This document shows, in pieces, positions 1 through 8,785 of a DNA stretch of 64,000 nucleotides; position 1 is the stretch's first letter; each line of letters begins with the position of its first letter. The notes beneath the pieces were generated by a model. The model made no database searches. It was not told the origin of the DNA and saw nothing but the letters and a program-made list of their open reading frames with translations. The stretch covers positions 529,050 to 593,049 of the forward strand of contig MJCC01000002.1 in assembly GCA_001766655.1 (NCBI GenBank). The letters run 5' to 3'. The DNA is from Phytomonas francai (taxonomy: Eukaryota > Euglenozoa > Kinetoplastea > Trypanosomatida > Trypanosomatidae). A program made the position numbers and the translations under genes.

Positions 1-1074
1 TCGGGAATCTTACAGAAAACAGGCACATCCGAGAAAAAGGCTAAGGAGGACGACGAAGACAGCAAAAGAATGCGCAGTGGTCTTGAGAACACAATTTTGC
101 GGACAAAGCCGGATGTTAAATGGAGCGATGTTGCAGGTTTAGATGCTGCTAAGGAAGCTCTGAAGGAGTCTGTCATCCTACCCATTCGTTTTCCACAACT
201 ATTCATGGGAAACCGTAAACCATGGCGTGGAATTCTCCTCTACGGCCCCCCCGGAACAGGTAAGTCATACCTGGCAAAGGCTGTAGCGACCGAGTCAGAG
301 GGAACTTTCTTGAGTGTTTCAAGTTCCAGCTTGTTATCACGTTGGATGGGTGACTCCGAGAAGCTGGTCCGGACATTGTTCGAGATGGCCCGAGAGGAGT
401 ACCGTAAGGAGGGGAAGCCAGCTATTATATTTGTAGACGAGATCGACGCACTTGTATCGTCTCGTTCAGATAATGAGAATGACGCCTCTCGTCGTGTCAA
501 AACGGAGTTCTTGGTCCAAATGCAGGGTGTGGGCAATGATAGCCAAGGCATCTTGGTGCTGGCGGCAACCAACATTCCATGGTCCCTTGATGTGGCTATT
601 CGGCGGCGATTTGAACGGCGCATCTATATCCCGCTGCCAGATATGCAAGCAAGACGGCGAATGTTTCAGATTCACATGGGTAATACACCCCATACTTTGA
701 GTGAAGAGGACTGGCTGGACCTGGCCCAGCGTACTGAAATGTACTCAGGAAGTGATATTGAGCAGGTCGTTAGAGATGCTCTCTTCGAGTGTATCCGAAC
801 AATACAAGTGGCAACTCATTTCAAGCGCGTTTCTGGGCCAAGTCCAAAAGACCCGACACAGGTGATCAAAAATCTACTCGCACCATGTTCCCCAGGCGAT
901 CCAAACGCCTTTCCGATGACAATTGATCAGATCTCGAACCCGGAGCTACTAGTACCACTCCCGGTGACAAAGATGGACTTCCTTAAGGCATTACGTACAA
1001 CGAAGCCGAGTGTCTCAGAAGCGGATATTGAGCAACACACCAAATTTACAGATGAGTTCGGTCAAGAGGGCTGA
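1..1074 (+). CDS. VPS4: VPS4 AAA ATPase (5' end outside window)
   Basis: ATPase that disassembles ESCRT-III filaments during multivesicular-body sorting and membrane scission. The frame is open from base 1, so the ATG at 70 is internal; the lost 5' part should carry the N-terminal MIT domain, and bases 1-69 encode a Lys/Glu/Asp-rich linker. Walker A GPPGTGKS lies at about 244-267 and Walker B with DEID at about 430-447. The second region of homology reads [13 protein letters not shown], which is characteristic of VPS4. The tail has the VPS4 C-terminal pattern ending in FTDEFGQEG. About 357 residues are visible against roughly 440 for the family. Katanin or spastin are unlikely because the match runs through the VPS4-specific C terminus. 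Confidence 0.95.
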   Translation, partial: SGILQKTGTSEKKAKEDDEDSKRMRSGLENTILRTKPDVKWSDVAGLDAAKEALKESVILPIRFPQLFMGNRKPWRGILLYGPPGTGKSYLAKAVATESEGTFLSVSSSSLLSRWMGDSEKLVRTLFEMAREEYRKEGKPAIIFVDEIDALVSSRSDNENDASRRVKTEFLVQMQGVGNDSQGILVLAATNIPWSLDVAIRRRFERRIYIPLPDMQARRRMFQIHMGNTPHTLSEEDWLDLAQRTEMYSGSDIEQVVRDALFECIRTIQVATHFKRVSGPSPKDPTQVIKNLLAPCSPGDPNAFPMTIDQISNPELLVPLPVTKMDFLKALRTTKPSVSEADIEQHTKFTDEFGQEG

Positions 1075-1510
1075 TAAAGGACAAAGGATGGAATTAGTTC
1101 TCTTTAAATATTGATAACATTCAAAGAAATTCCTTAACCAGATTATTCACTAAAAAAAAAGAGTAATCACCAAGCGTCATTGTACATAAGGCTCAAGCAA
1201 CAATAAATTCAATTATTTTGTTCAGATCGTAACGACTCATGTTTTTTTTTTGCATAACAAATGGCATGCGGCAGCCAGGAAGACCCATTTTTTTAGGTAT
1301 GAAACAAAGTTTTTATTGCATAGTTTCACGTTTTCTTAACGTTTTATAAGTGTGTAAGGTATTTTATACTCATTTTTTTTTTGCGGGGGGGGGGGAATAC
1401 AAATAGTGGCTTTATAATGCATGAATTCACTCTCAGGAAATAAAAGGAGAAGTAGAGAGACTCAGTGAGTCATTTTTACCACGTGCGTGCATCCCACACT
1501 CTTTTGAACT

Positions 1511-1548
1511 CGTTTATTTTCTTCCTTCCATTCATTTCTCTTCACAAG
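1511..1548 (+). promoter_or_regulatory. probable trans-splice acceptor for PFK
   Basis: A long pyrimidine-rich run (about 1511-1543) is followed by the first AG at 1547-1548, about 110 bases before the PFK start codon. This is the expected layout of a kinetoplastid spliced-leader acceptor. The exact site is inferred. Confidence 0.5.
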
Positions 1549-1633
1549 CCAACTAGCTTTCTTAAACACAATTTTATTTTCGCTTACAAGAAAAATATCT
1601 ACCGTTTCAGGAATCTGAGATACACCGTGCTCA

Positions 1634-1653
1634 ACACACACACACACACACAC
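1634..1653 (+). repeat. (AC)n microsatellite in the PFK leader
   Basis: Ten AC units end four bases before the PFK ATG. Confidence 0.9.
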
Positions 1654-1657
1654 CAAA

Positions 1658-3121
1658 ATGCACCAGGAACGACAACGTACTAACAGCAAGCTGGTCCCCG
1701 CACATGAGGCCCCGTTGAAGACGGTCACGCAGAAGGACCTCACCGTTGAGCGCCTCCCCGGGAGCAATTACCCGAACCCCACGAGGAACAGCATGACGAA
1801 TTGTCGTCTTAGCGATAAAATCGGGTACATCATGTACGACCCGCGCCCTAAAGAAGACCAGGACAGTGAGTATCCCATCTCGGGTAGCAAGCTGCTATGC
1901 CAACTTGCTGCACCCCGGAAGAATCTGCACTTCAAACCATCCGAGACCACCTTTGGCATCGTCACGTGCGGTGGTATCTGCCCTGGGCTGAACGATGTGA
2001 TTCGTTCCATCACGCTGACCGGTATCATGCAGTACGGCATCAAGCGTGTGATCGGCTTCCGTTACGGCTATTGGGGTTTGTCGAAGGAGGGCAGCAAGAC
2101 TGCCATCGAGCTCTCACGTACCTCCGTGACGCAAATCCACCGCTTCGGCGGTACAATCTTGGGAAGCTCGCGCGGGCCACAGAACACCAAGGAGATGGTT
2201 GAGACGCTGGTGCGTTTGGGCGTTAACGTCCTCTTTACAGTCGGTGGCGATGGTACGCAACGTGGTGCGCTGAAGATCTACGAGGAGGCGAAGCGCAGCG
2301 GACACGACATTGCTGTCTTCGGCATACCCAAGACTATTGATAACGACCTCTCGTTTTCTCACCGCACGTTTGGGTTCCAGACAGCCGTGGAGCAGGCGTG
2401 CTCGGCGGTCCGTGCGGCTTATGCTGAGGCGGTCTCACTTAACTATGGTGTTGGCATTGTGAAACTGATGGGACGAGAAAGCGGGTTTATCGCTGCCGAG
2501 ACGACTTTGGCGAGTGCCCAAGCGAACCTCTGCCTTGTGCCTGAGTCGCCGATGTCCCTGGATACAGTGCTGAAGTTGATCGAGCACCGCTTTTTGACCT
2601 CTCGAAACTGTGTCATCATTGTGGCAGAGGGTTTCGGGCAGGACTGGCTTCAAGGAACCGGTGGCCATGATGCCTCTGGCAACAAGAAGCTTATCGATAT
2701 CGGTGCGATCCTAGCGAAGGAAGTCGCAAAGTGGCTCAAGGTGAACGGGGACCGCTACCCCCAGTCTGGCGTGAAGTATATCGACCCCTCTTACATGGTT
2801 CGTGCATGCCCACCATCGGCTAATGACGCGTTGTTCTGTACTAACCTATCAACGCTGGCAGTCCACGAGGCTATGGCCGGCTCCACCGGTTGCATCATCT
2901 CCATGTGGTACAACAATTACATTCTTGTACCTATCAAGGCGGCCACATCGATCCGACGTGTGATCAACCTTAACAGCCTGCTTTGGCAACAGGTCTGTGC
3001 GATCACGGTTAGCCTTGATGAGGACGTGAAGCAAGCCGAGGAACAAGATTTGCGGCGCGAGCTAGAGGCTATCACACTGAACCGCGAGCGTATCCTCTCG
3101 CGCATAAACGCGAAGCTGTAA
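1658..3121 (+). CDS. PFK: ATP-dependent 6-phosphofructokinase, glycosomal
   Basis: Phosphorylates fructose 6-phosphate to fructose 1,6-bisphosphate in glycosomal glycolysis. The product is 487 residues, which I recall as the length of the T. brucei enzyme. Visible motifs are GGICPGLN near residue 105, GGDGT at 196-200, PKTIDND at 224-230 (catalytic aspartate region) and MGRESGF near 271. Kinetoplastid PFKs derive from the PPi-PFK-like branch but use ATP; Gly after the GGD motif fits ATP use. The last three residues are AKL, a type 1 peroxisomal targeting signal, so import into glycosomes is expected. The ATG at 1658 directly follows an AC repeat and a CCAAA context. Identity is very secure. 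Confidence 0.98.
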   Translation: MHQERQRTNSKLVPAHEAPLKTVTQKDLTVERLPGSNYPNPTRNSMTNCRLSDKIGYIMYDPRPKEDQDSEYPISGSKLLCQLAAPRKNLHFKPSETTFGIVTCGGICPGLNDVIRSITLTGIMQYGIKRVIGFRYGYWGLSKEGSKTAIELSRTSVTQIHRFGGTILGSSRGPQNTKEMVETLVRLGVNVLFTVGGDGTQRGALKIYEEAKRSGHDIAVFGIPKTIDNDLSFSHRTFGFQTAVEQACSAVRAAYAEAVSLNYGVGIVKLMGRESGFIAAETTLASAQANLCLVPESPMSLDTVLKLIEHRFLTSRNCVIIVAEGFGQDWLQGTGGHDASGNKKLIDIGAILAKEVAKWLKVNGDRYPQSGVKYIDPSYMVRACPPSANDALFCTNLSTLAVHEAMAGSTGCIISMWYNNYILVPIKAATSIRRVINLNSLLWQQVCAITVSLDEDVKQAEEQDLRRELEAITLNRERILSRINAKL

Positions 3122-4263
3122 AACCCATGTGGGTTGTTTTTGTTAGCTTTCGTTTCAGTATTACCAAATGGGATGCACACGCTAAGCCAGTTCGAAATAT
3201 TAGCTAGTAAAGGCTTAGCATGAAGATGGCCACTGCGTCTGGCTGAACTGAGACCAGGAATGCGTATTTTACACTTTAAATCTAGGCATTTCGATATATA
3301 TGCGTGCGCTCCTTTTTCTGAAGGTGAGATAGACTATGTTGGTTTCGTACTCTTTGAAAGTAGGGCACATTGAGGGCAGCCGCTACTCCGTATTTTTCTA
3401 ATCTTTCCTTGTTGACATCCCAAAGTATTTTGTCTGCATCTATATACCTTTTTCTACCAGAATAATCTGCACGGGACACCAATGGTGAGTGGCGGCGCAG
3501 GTAAGCGTTTGGAAGGAGGGCATATAATAAATAAAAAAATATGTATATATATATATATATATATTTATATATAGCTCAGGAATTGGGGTACTCTATAATC
3601 GACCGACTTAAAGGTCCTTGATACCCTCAAGCCTATTTTCCCTCTAAATAGGTACTTTGCTTAACTTTGTTATCATTTCCGCCAGACAATGAGATATAGA
3701 CGTAAGCTTTAACTTTCTTTTATGATTGTAGTAAATAATAAATAGTCATATGATACATACAAAAAGAATGAAAAAAGAAATGAAAAGGAAGATTCTTTGA
3801 CATTTTTGTCTATAATCAGGTTCAGAAATTATTTTTTAATGGGAGCCTATCATAAAGTTGAATTTGAATTCTAGGTTATTTATATCTCAAATACGAAAGG
3901 CCTATCTTATAAATCAGAAGTGGAAAATCAAAGGGAGGATAAACGCACGCACAAGATAAAAATCGTGATGTTTACTTTCTCATCTAAATACAAAAGTGTT
4001 ATGCTTGGGTAATCCACCAGAAGAGGGGAAAGGTTATTTTTATTTTCTAATGCCTGTATGGTTGCTGCTGCTTATTCTCCTTTTACTATGCGATGGCATC
4101 CGATGATTTCAAGCATTGCACGTTTCTAATCATTCCTAACAAGCGTGTATGTTAGTGATCAGGGGAGTGGCGTGCATATTTGTAACCGGAAATAGTTTTA
4201 TAGTTTAGACAAGGTAAATAAAAATAAAAAGGCGAATATTTCTCATCTTTTAAATATTTATTC
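3122..4263. other. intergenic, PFK to SIZ1
   Basis: AT-rich spacer of about 1.1 kb with a TA repeat near 3545-3564. No plus-strand gene seen. An antisense open stretch lacking any ATG lies at about 3282-3530 and is listed among the findings. Confidence 0.6.
3545..3564 (+). repeat. (TA)n microsatellite
   Basis: Uninterrupted TA dinucleotides followed by degenerate TA-rich sequence. Confidence 0.85.
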
Positions 4264-5493
4264 ATGATTATTCGTGACGATCCGGATTCGAATCTTTGTA
4301 CAGAAGTTCACAGGATATTGTTTCGCATTCGAAGGCTCAAAACTTTCCCTGAGCTTGAAGATGTCTACTCTGAGCTAATTCAATTTTTAAGCTTACAAGA
4401 TTCCAAAATTCGTGAGCTCGAGGCAGGACCTGATGCGTTTCCGGTGTTGTCTTCACACCTTTCTGTTTTAGATCGAATTAACCTTTGTAGTGTCCTAACA
4501 GCTTCCTTTAGTAGGCGAGCACGTATTTTAATGCATACTAAAGGGACCATGTTGAATGCAGATGTTGTTGGTCTAATTGGTCTTTCTGGAAGTGATTCCA
4601 GTCTGCAGGCAAATACTTCGCAGGTGCTTACCTGGGTGCATCAGCTTGCGGAGTTGCTTAAGGATATTGGCCGCTTTCCAGCGGTGGCTCAATCATTACG
4701 TATAGAACTACTGCATAATGATTATTTTTCCCATGAAGATGGAACTTTCTTTGCTGTTGAATCCTCTCTTTCATATGGTCACGGCGAGTTGCATGACATT
4801 GAGGTTGAACAATATGCGAAAAACATAGATAAATTGAACACATTACTGTTGAAATCTCGCCCTGATATGGATATGATCACGGAAGTTATCAAGGATTTGA
4901 GTGAGGTTTGTCATAACGAAGCTGAGGATATATTCAAATTAGTTGAGAGTGGTGGACCTGCTAGTCAAGTCGATATTGATTTTTCCTTAAAGACAACACG
5001 TATAGTGACTCCTCTTCGCGATTTGATTTCTCAAGACTGTATTCAGCTACCAGCCAGGGGCATTAAGTGCGCACACTTCGAGGTGTTTGACGTTGGCAGC
5101 TTTGTACGCATGGTGATGCAGAGAAGGATGACAGCGTCGATGAATAGCCATCATTCCGGTGAGTGGGGTGCGCCGTGCCCGCTGTGCTCCCGTTTTACTG
5201 CGCTTGTTGATCTAAGAGTGGATAGAATGGTTCTCAGCGCGATTCGAGCATATACGCAGGAGAAAGATGGAGGAAACGTTACGCTTACTGCGAATCACTC
5301 ATTGGAGTGGGACCTCGAAAAGAGGACGTGCCGCGTGATTCAGGGCGGTAGTAGAGACCACATGAGAGCACGTGAGAGCAATTCTGAGGTGGGGGTACTG
5401 CTTGAGGATCACGAGCAGGATGATACAAACGACGGGATTCACAAGAAGCGACGCGTTGAAATAGATGGTTATGTGCTTTACGTAGATGAATAA
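4264..5493 (+). CDS. SIZ1: SUMO E3 ligase of the SIZ/PIAS type (SP-RING)
   Basis: A 409-residue protein whose recognisable part is an SP-RING (MIZ) zinc finger at about residues 262-325. It has PARG before Cys269 and His271, a hydrophobic FDVGSF segment, and a CPLC pair at Cys305/Cys308. This is the E2-docking domain of SIZ/PIAS ligases that move SUMO from Ubc9 to nuclear targets. The N-terminal 260 residues are helical and show no SAP or PINIT domain that I can recognise. A basic KKRR cluster lies near the C terminus and could be a nuclear signal. NSE2/MMS21 also has an SP-RING but is normally shorter, so SIZ1-like is preferred. The ATG at 4264 is the first in frame. Confidence 0.8.
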   Translation: MIIRDDPDSNLCTEVHRILFRIRRLKTFPELEDVYSELIQFLSLQDSKIRELEAGPDAFPVLSSHLSVLDRINLCSVLTASFSRRARILMHTKGTMLNADVVGLIGLSGSDSSLQANTSQVLTWVHQLAELLKDIGRFPAVAQSLRIELLHNDYFSHEDGTFFAVESSLSYGHGELHDIEVEQYAKNIDKLNTLLLKSRPDMDMITEVIKDLSEVCHNEAEDIFKLVESGGPASQVDIDFSLKTTRIVTPLRDLISQDCIQLPARGIKCAHFEVFDVGSFVRMVMQRRMTASMNSHHSGEWGAPCPLCSRFTALVDLRVDRMVLSAIRAYTQEKDGGNVTLTANHSLEWDLEKRTCRVIQGGSRDHMRARESNSEVGVLLEDHEQDDTNDGIHKKRRVEIDGYVLYVDE

Positions 5494-5846
5494 GCGGGCA
5501 CATTGGAGTTTGAGGGGTATGCGTGCGTCTGTGCCGCGAATATTGAAGTATGGATAATAGAAACACTTTTTTGAATCCTGTTCTCAAAGGCGGTCTCTTC
5601 ATCAACATACATACTAGGGGAGTAGAAACTGTGTATATTTTCAAAACAGCACTTCTCTGCATTTTAACCGTACAGTAACCTCTTTTAGATGCATGTATCT
5701 GTCTACAAATAATTCTATTTCATTCTGTTCTTTTGCATTCTCTTCCATGTATACATGTATATATTATAGAAAAAGTATTTCAATTGCCTAACCATAAAGA
5801 ATAATAGCTAAAAAGAAAAACTGTTTCTGAAAACAATTACTATTTG
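5494..5846. other. intergenic
   Basis: AT-rich 3' UTR and leader sequence with no gene seen. Confidence 0.6.
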
Positions 5847-6047
5847 ATGAAGAAAAGTATATCCTTGAAGGAGTTTTCCACAACACCTACCGTGTCGTAT
5901 ATGCTTAGCAAGGATGGCCATAATTTAGCTACATCGCTTCACCTTCTCCAGGCGCAGCAAGTGAAGGCTCCCACTTCCCAACCACCAAAGGAACCGCCAA
6001 AACAGAAGCCAGGAGATAATGATGATGTTATGTACCAAATGGAGTAG
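5847..6047 (+). CDS. small hypothetical protein, 66 residues
   Basis: Short reading frame beginning MKKSISLKEF; the ATG is at 5847 (the triplet before it is TTG). The N-terminal half looks helical, and the C-terminal half is rich in Pro, Lys and Gln with an acidic GDNDD tail. No transmembrane segment or known domain is visible. Support comes from balanced composition compared with the AT-rich surroundings and from a position between two real genes at a normal spacing. Chance cannot be excluded, and conservation in other trypanosomatids would decide. Confidence 0.45.
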   Translation: MKKSISLKEFSTTPTVSYMLSKDGHNLATSLHLLQAQQVKAPTSQPPKEPPKQKPGDNDDVMYQME

Positions 6048-6529
6048 ATGTATGTATAAGAATTATATATTCACATGAATAAACAGATAAACTACGTTAA
6101 AGGGCAAATACGAGATTTAAAAGGGCTTAGTTTTAAATCCAATTTTCGTGAGAATGATTTTGAGATGCGTGTGGGTTATTTCTATTTTGATTTAATACTA
6201 TGAAAGTTTTTACTGTTGTCCTATTTTCTTAAACTTTTTCATTGAAATTCTTTCTTTTACATGTGCTTTTATTTTGTGTCTGAATATTTATAACCAGTAA
6301 ATATTCTAAACAAAGAGGCGAATATTATGTTTTTGAAAACCTACCAAAGCAGTTTAAATTAATTCGGACCACGAGCTTCAGCCGATAAAAAGAGGAATCC
6401 TGATGAAACCTTAGATTTTTTCCCTATTTGCTTTATTTTTATAACTTTTCCTTATACCTCTGCTTTATGTTTTCATCCGTGATTCAAAGCAGCTTATGCA
6501 TTAAGAGAGGGAAAAAAGGAGATAAGCAG
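6048..6529. other. intergenic, small gene to NSUN2
   Basis: AT-rich. A pyrimidine-rich tract at about 6418-6466 is followed by AG at 6488-6489 and 6491-6492, a probable trans-splice acceptor for the methyltransferase gene. Confidence 0.6.
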
Positions 6530-8374
6530 ATGACAAGTAGGAATCAGGCAAGAAGAGGTGGCGCCAAACGTGAGCGGCCGGATGAATGGACTACGGATGC
6601 ACGAGATACTACGCTCCTCCAAAACAAGGCCTTTGAGATGTATTACAAAGATAATCACATCGTATCTGAGTCCGAATGGGATTTCTTCATGAACTGCTTG
6701 CGCACTAGTCTACCTATGGCACTCCGGGTGAATCTCTCTGCACTAAATTCAGAAGTAATCCTGAAACATGTAGAGAATCTTTTGGGCTGTGCTTTTCAGG
6801 TGCGGCGGCTTTTTTTCTTTCCACGCCAAATGGCACTGCAATGCGACGTGAGCCGTGGCGATTTGAAGCGGAATGCGAACTACAAAACGATCAAGAAGAT
6901 CATTGCGGCGCTCAACGAGGGTGGGTACTTGACCCGCCAGGAGACCGTCAGCATGATTCCTGTCATTTCGCTCCAAGTAAAGACTGGGAATCGCGTGCTG
7001 GACCTGTGTGCCTCACCTGGCAGCAAGACTTCTCAGATACTCGAGTTTCTGATGCCCGATCCCGCGACGGGGGTCGTGGTCGCAAACGACGTCAACGCGT
7101 CTCGCCTCGACGTCCTCCAGCACCAGACGAATCGGCTGGCCGGGGCCCATCCGCACCTCATCGTGACCAACTACGACGCCGCGCGTTTCCCCGGCCTTCC
7201 CTCCGCGCACCGCTTCGATCGCGTCCTGTGCGATGTGGTCTGCTCCGGCGACGGGACGCTGCGGAAGTCGGTGGATATGTGGCCGCGATGGAATCCGGTG
7301 AAAGGGGCGGACCTGCATCTCATCCAAGTCCGCATCCTGATGCGGGGCATGGAGCTCTGCAAGAAGGCCGGCGTCGTGGTCTACTCGACGTGCAGCCTAA
7401 ACCCAGTCGAGGACGAGGCTGTCGTCTCTGAATGTCTGCGTCGTGCGAAGGGCGCGTTTCGCCTCGTCGACATGGAGCCACTGCTGCCAGGGCTGAAGTC
7501 GTCCCCAGGTCTCGCAACATGGAGCCTCACGAGCAAGAGCATGGATGCCACGTTCCACAATTTCGAGGAGGCTAAGGCGTATATGGAGGCCTCAAAGCCA
7601 CGAAAGGGGTTTCAGTATAGGGAAAGTATGTTCCCTAATCCTGAGGGTCTTCAGGAACAGAACATTCACCTTGCACGTCGTATCTTGCCGCATGCACAGG
7701 ATACAGGTGGGTTTTTCGTAGCGACGATGGTGTGCATTGAAGAACTGGGGGAGAGTACACTCCCAGCCTCGGACGGAGAACCAGCGCTCATTCGGCCCAT
7801 TTCAGAGTCCCTCCGCACATCTGTTCAGAATGTGTTTTCTCTTCCTGATTCATTTCCCTATGATCAGCTTCTGTGCCGCAATGAGGTTGCGAGAGAGCAA
7901 AAAATATACTACGCAAACGTACCAACAATCGAGCTTAGTGCGAGGCTTGGAGGTCGTGTGGTGAGTGTCGGATCTAAAATTATTGAGGCCTACGCCAAGT
8001 ACAGCAACGATAAACTGCGTTTCCACGCCGAAGGGGTCTCGACTTTAGCAAGCCTACTACCTCCTAATTTCGTGTATCAAGCAGATCCGCAGCTCTTCGT
8101 GGATGTCGCGCACAACACGCCTATGAGGTCAGGATCGTTTCGTGTGCGATTGAACCTACCGCCGGAGGAGGCATTGATGCCATATTTCTTGCTTTCGACT
8201 AGGGTCAAGCTCGTAGGGTTGTTGTACGCCGTGGTAGAGTTTTCTGAAAAGTTCGACCAAGTTATTGTAAGGGTGGCGGAATGGCAGGTGACGCTCTGCA
8301 AGGAGGACTTGGGGTTGCCCATCGTCGTTTCCGTTGCGAAAGATGATGGGAAGGATGACAACAGTGACCCCTGA
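6530..8374 (+). CDS. NSUN2: tRNA (cytosine-5) methyltransferase, NSUN2/Trm4 family
   Basis: Writes 5-methylcytosine on tRNA using S-adenosylmethionine. The N terminus (KAFEMYYKDN, then EWDFFMNCLRTSLP) matches NSUN2. SAM-binding motif I is DLCASPGSKT at residues 158-167. The motif IV region reads DVVCSGDGT at 235-243 with Cys238. Motif VI is YSTCS at 285-289 with the nucleophile Cys288. The usual Pro before the motif IV cysteine is Val237. A PUA-like C-terminal region follows. An upstream in-frame ATG at 6467 exists, but the pyrimidine tract and AG pairs lie between it and 6530, so 6530 (614 residues) is preferred. Codons at about 7030-7460 are strikingly GC-rich compared with the rest. Confidence 0.93.
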   Translation: MTSRNQARRGGAKRERPDEWTTDARDTTLLQNKAFEMYYKDNHIVSESEWDFFMNCLRTSLPMALRVNLSALNSEVILKHVENLLGCAFQVRRLFFFPRQMALQCDVSRGDLKRNANYKTIKKIIAALNEGGYLTRQETVSMIPVISLQVKTGNRVLDLCASPGSKTSQILEFLMPDPATGVVVANDVNASRLDVLQHQTNRLAGAHPHLIVTNYDAARFPGLPSAHRFDRVLCDVVCSGDGTLRKSVDMWPRWNPVKGADLHLIQVRILMRGMELCKKAGVVVYSTCSLNPVEDEAVVSECLRRAKGAFRLVDMEPLLPGLKSSPGLATWSLTSKSMDATFHNFEEAKAYMEASKPRKGFQYRESMFPNPEGLQEQNIHLARRILPHAQDTGGFFVATMVCIEELGESTLPASDGEPALIRPISESLRTSVQNVFSLPDSFPYDQLLCRNEVAREQKIYYANVPTIELSARLGGRVVSVGSKIIEAYAKYSNDKLRFHAEGVSTLASLLPPNFVYQADPQLFVDVAHNTPMRSGSFRVRLNLPPEEALMPYFLLSTRVKLVGLLYAVVEFSEKFDQVIVRVAEWQVTLCKEDLGLPIVVSVAKDDGKDDNSDP

Positions 8375-8785
8375 GAGCGGACGTGCAGATTTCTTCCCCT
8401 TTTTTGACCTTTTTTTTTCGCGTGGCTGCAGTGATGATGGTAGCGAGACATCGCGAAGCTATAACTTGGCAACCTGATATTCTAAATACGAGTGCTTTTA
8501 TTGAGCTTAAATTTTCCTTTGTAATACATATCTATCTATCTATCTAAGGGGATAGTTATCAAACTAGACGAAGGAAAGTAAAAAGTTTGTGCCTAAGAAA
8601 TCGAATTATGTCAATTTTGTTTCGCGTTTCTTTTTCTTTTAATTTCTTAAAAGGAATAATAATAAAAAGAAATACAGAGCGAACTCTGTAGGAAAGAAAT
8701 AATAATAATAAATTACACCATTTAACATAAACAACAACCATAAGAACAGTGTAATAGTAGAATCTTTCCTCTAACCAGACGCCTA
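8375..8785. other. intergenic, NSUN2 to CTR9
   Basis: AT-rich with poly(T), AAT-type repeats and a TATC repeat; no gene seen. Confidence 0.6.
8529..8546 (+). repeat. TATC tetranucleotide repeat
   Basis: Four and a half TATC units. Confidence 0.85.

Larger units (their letters stand above)
1075..1657. other. intergenic, VPS4 to PFK
   Basis: AT-rich spacer with T and A homopolymers and a run of about ten G near 1384. No gene seen. A short frame starting near 1465 is out of frame with PFK and overlaps its start; it looks like leader sequence. Confidence 0.6.

Noticed and set aside
1465..1683. 72-codon frame overlapping the PFK start
   Set aside because: It covers the pyrimidine tract and AC repeat, and the likely splice site lies inside it.
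8431..8477. GTGATGA and CTGA resembling C and D boxes
   Set aside because: Only 47 bases and no closing stem; too short for a C/D snoRNA.
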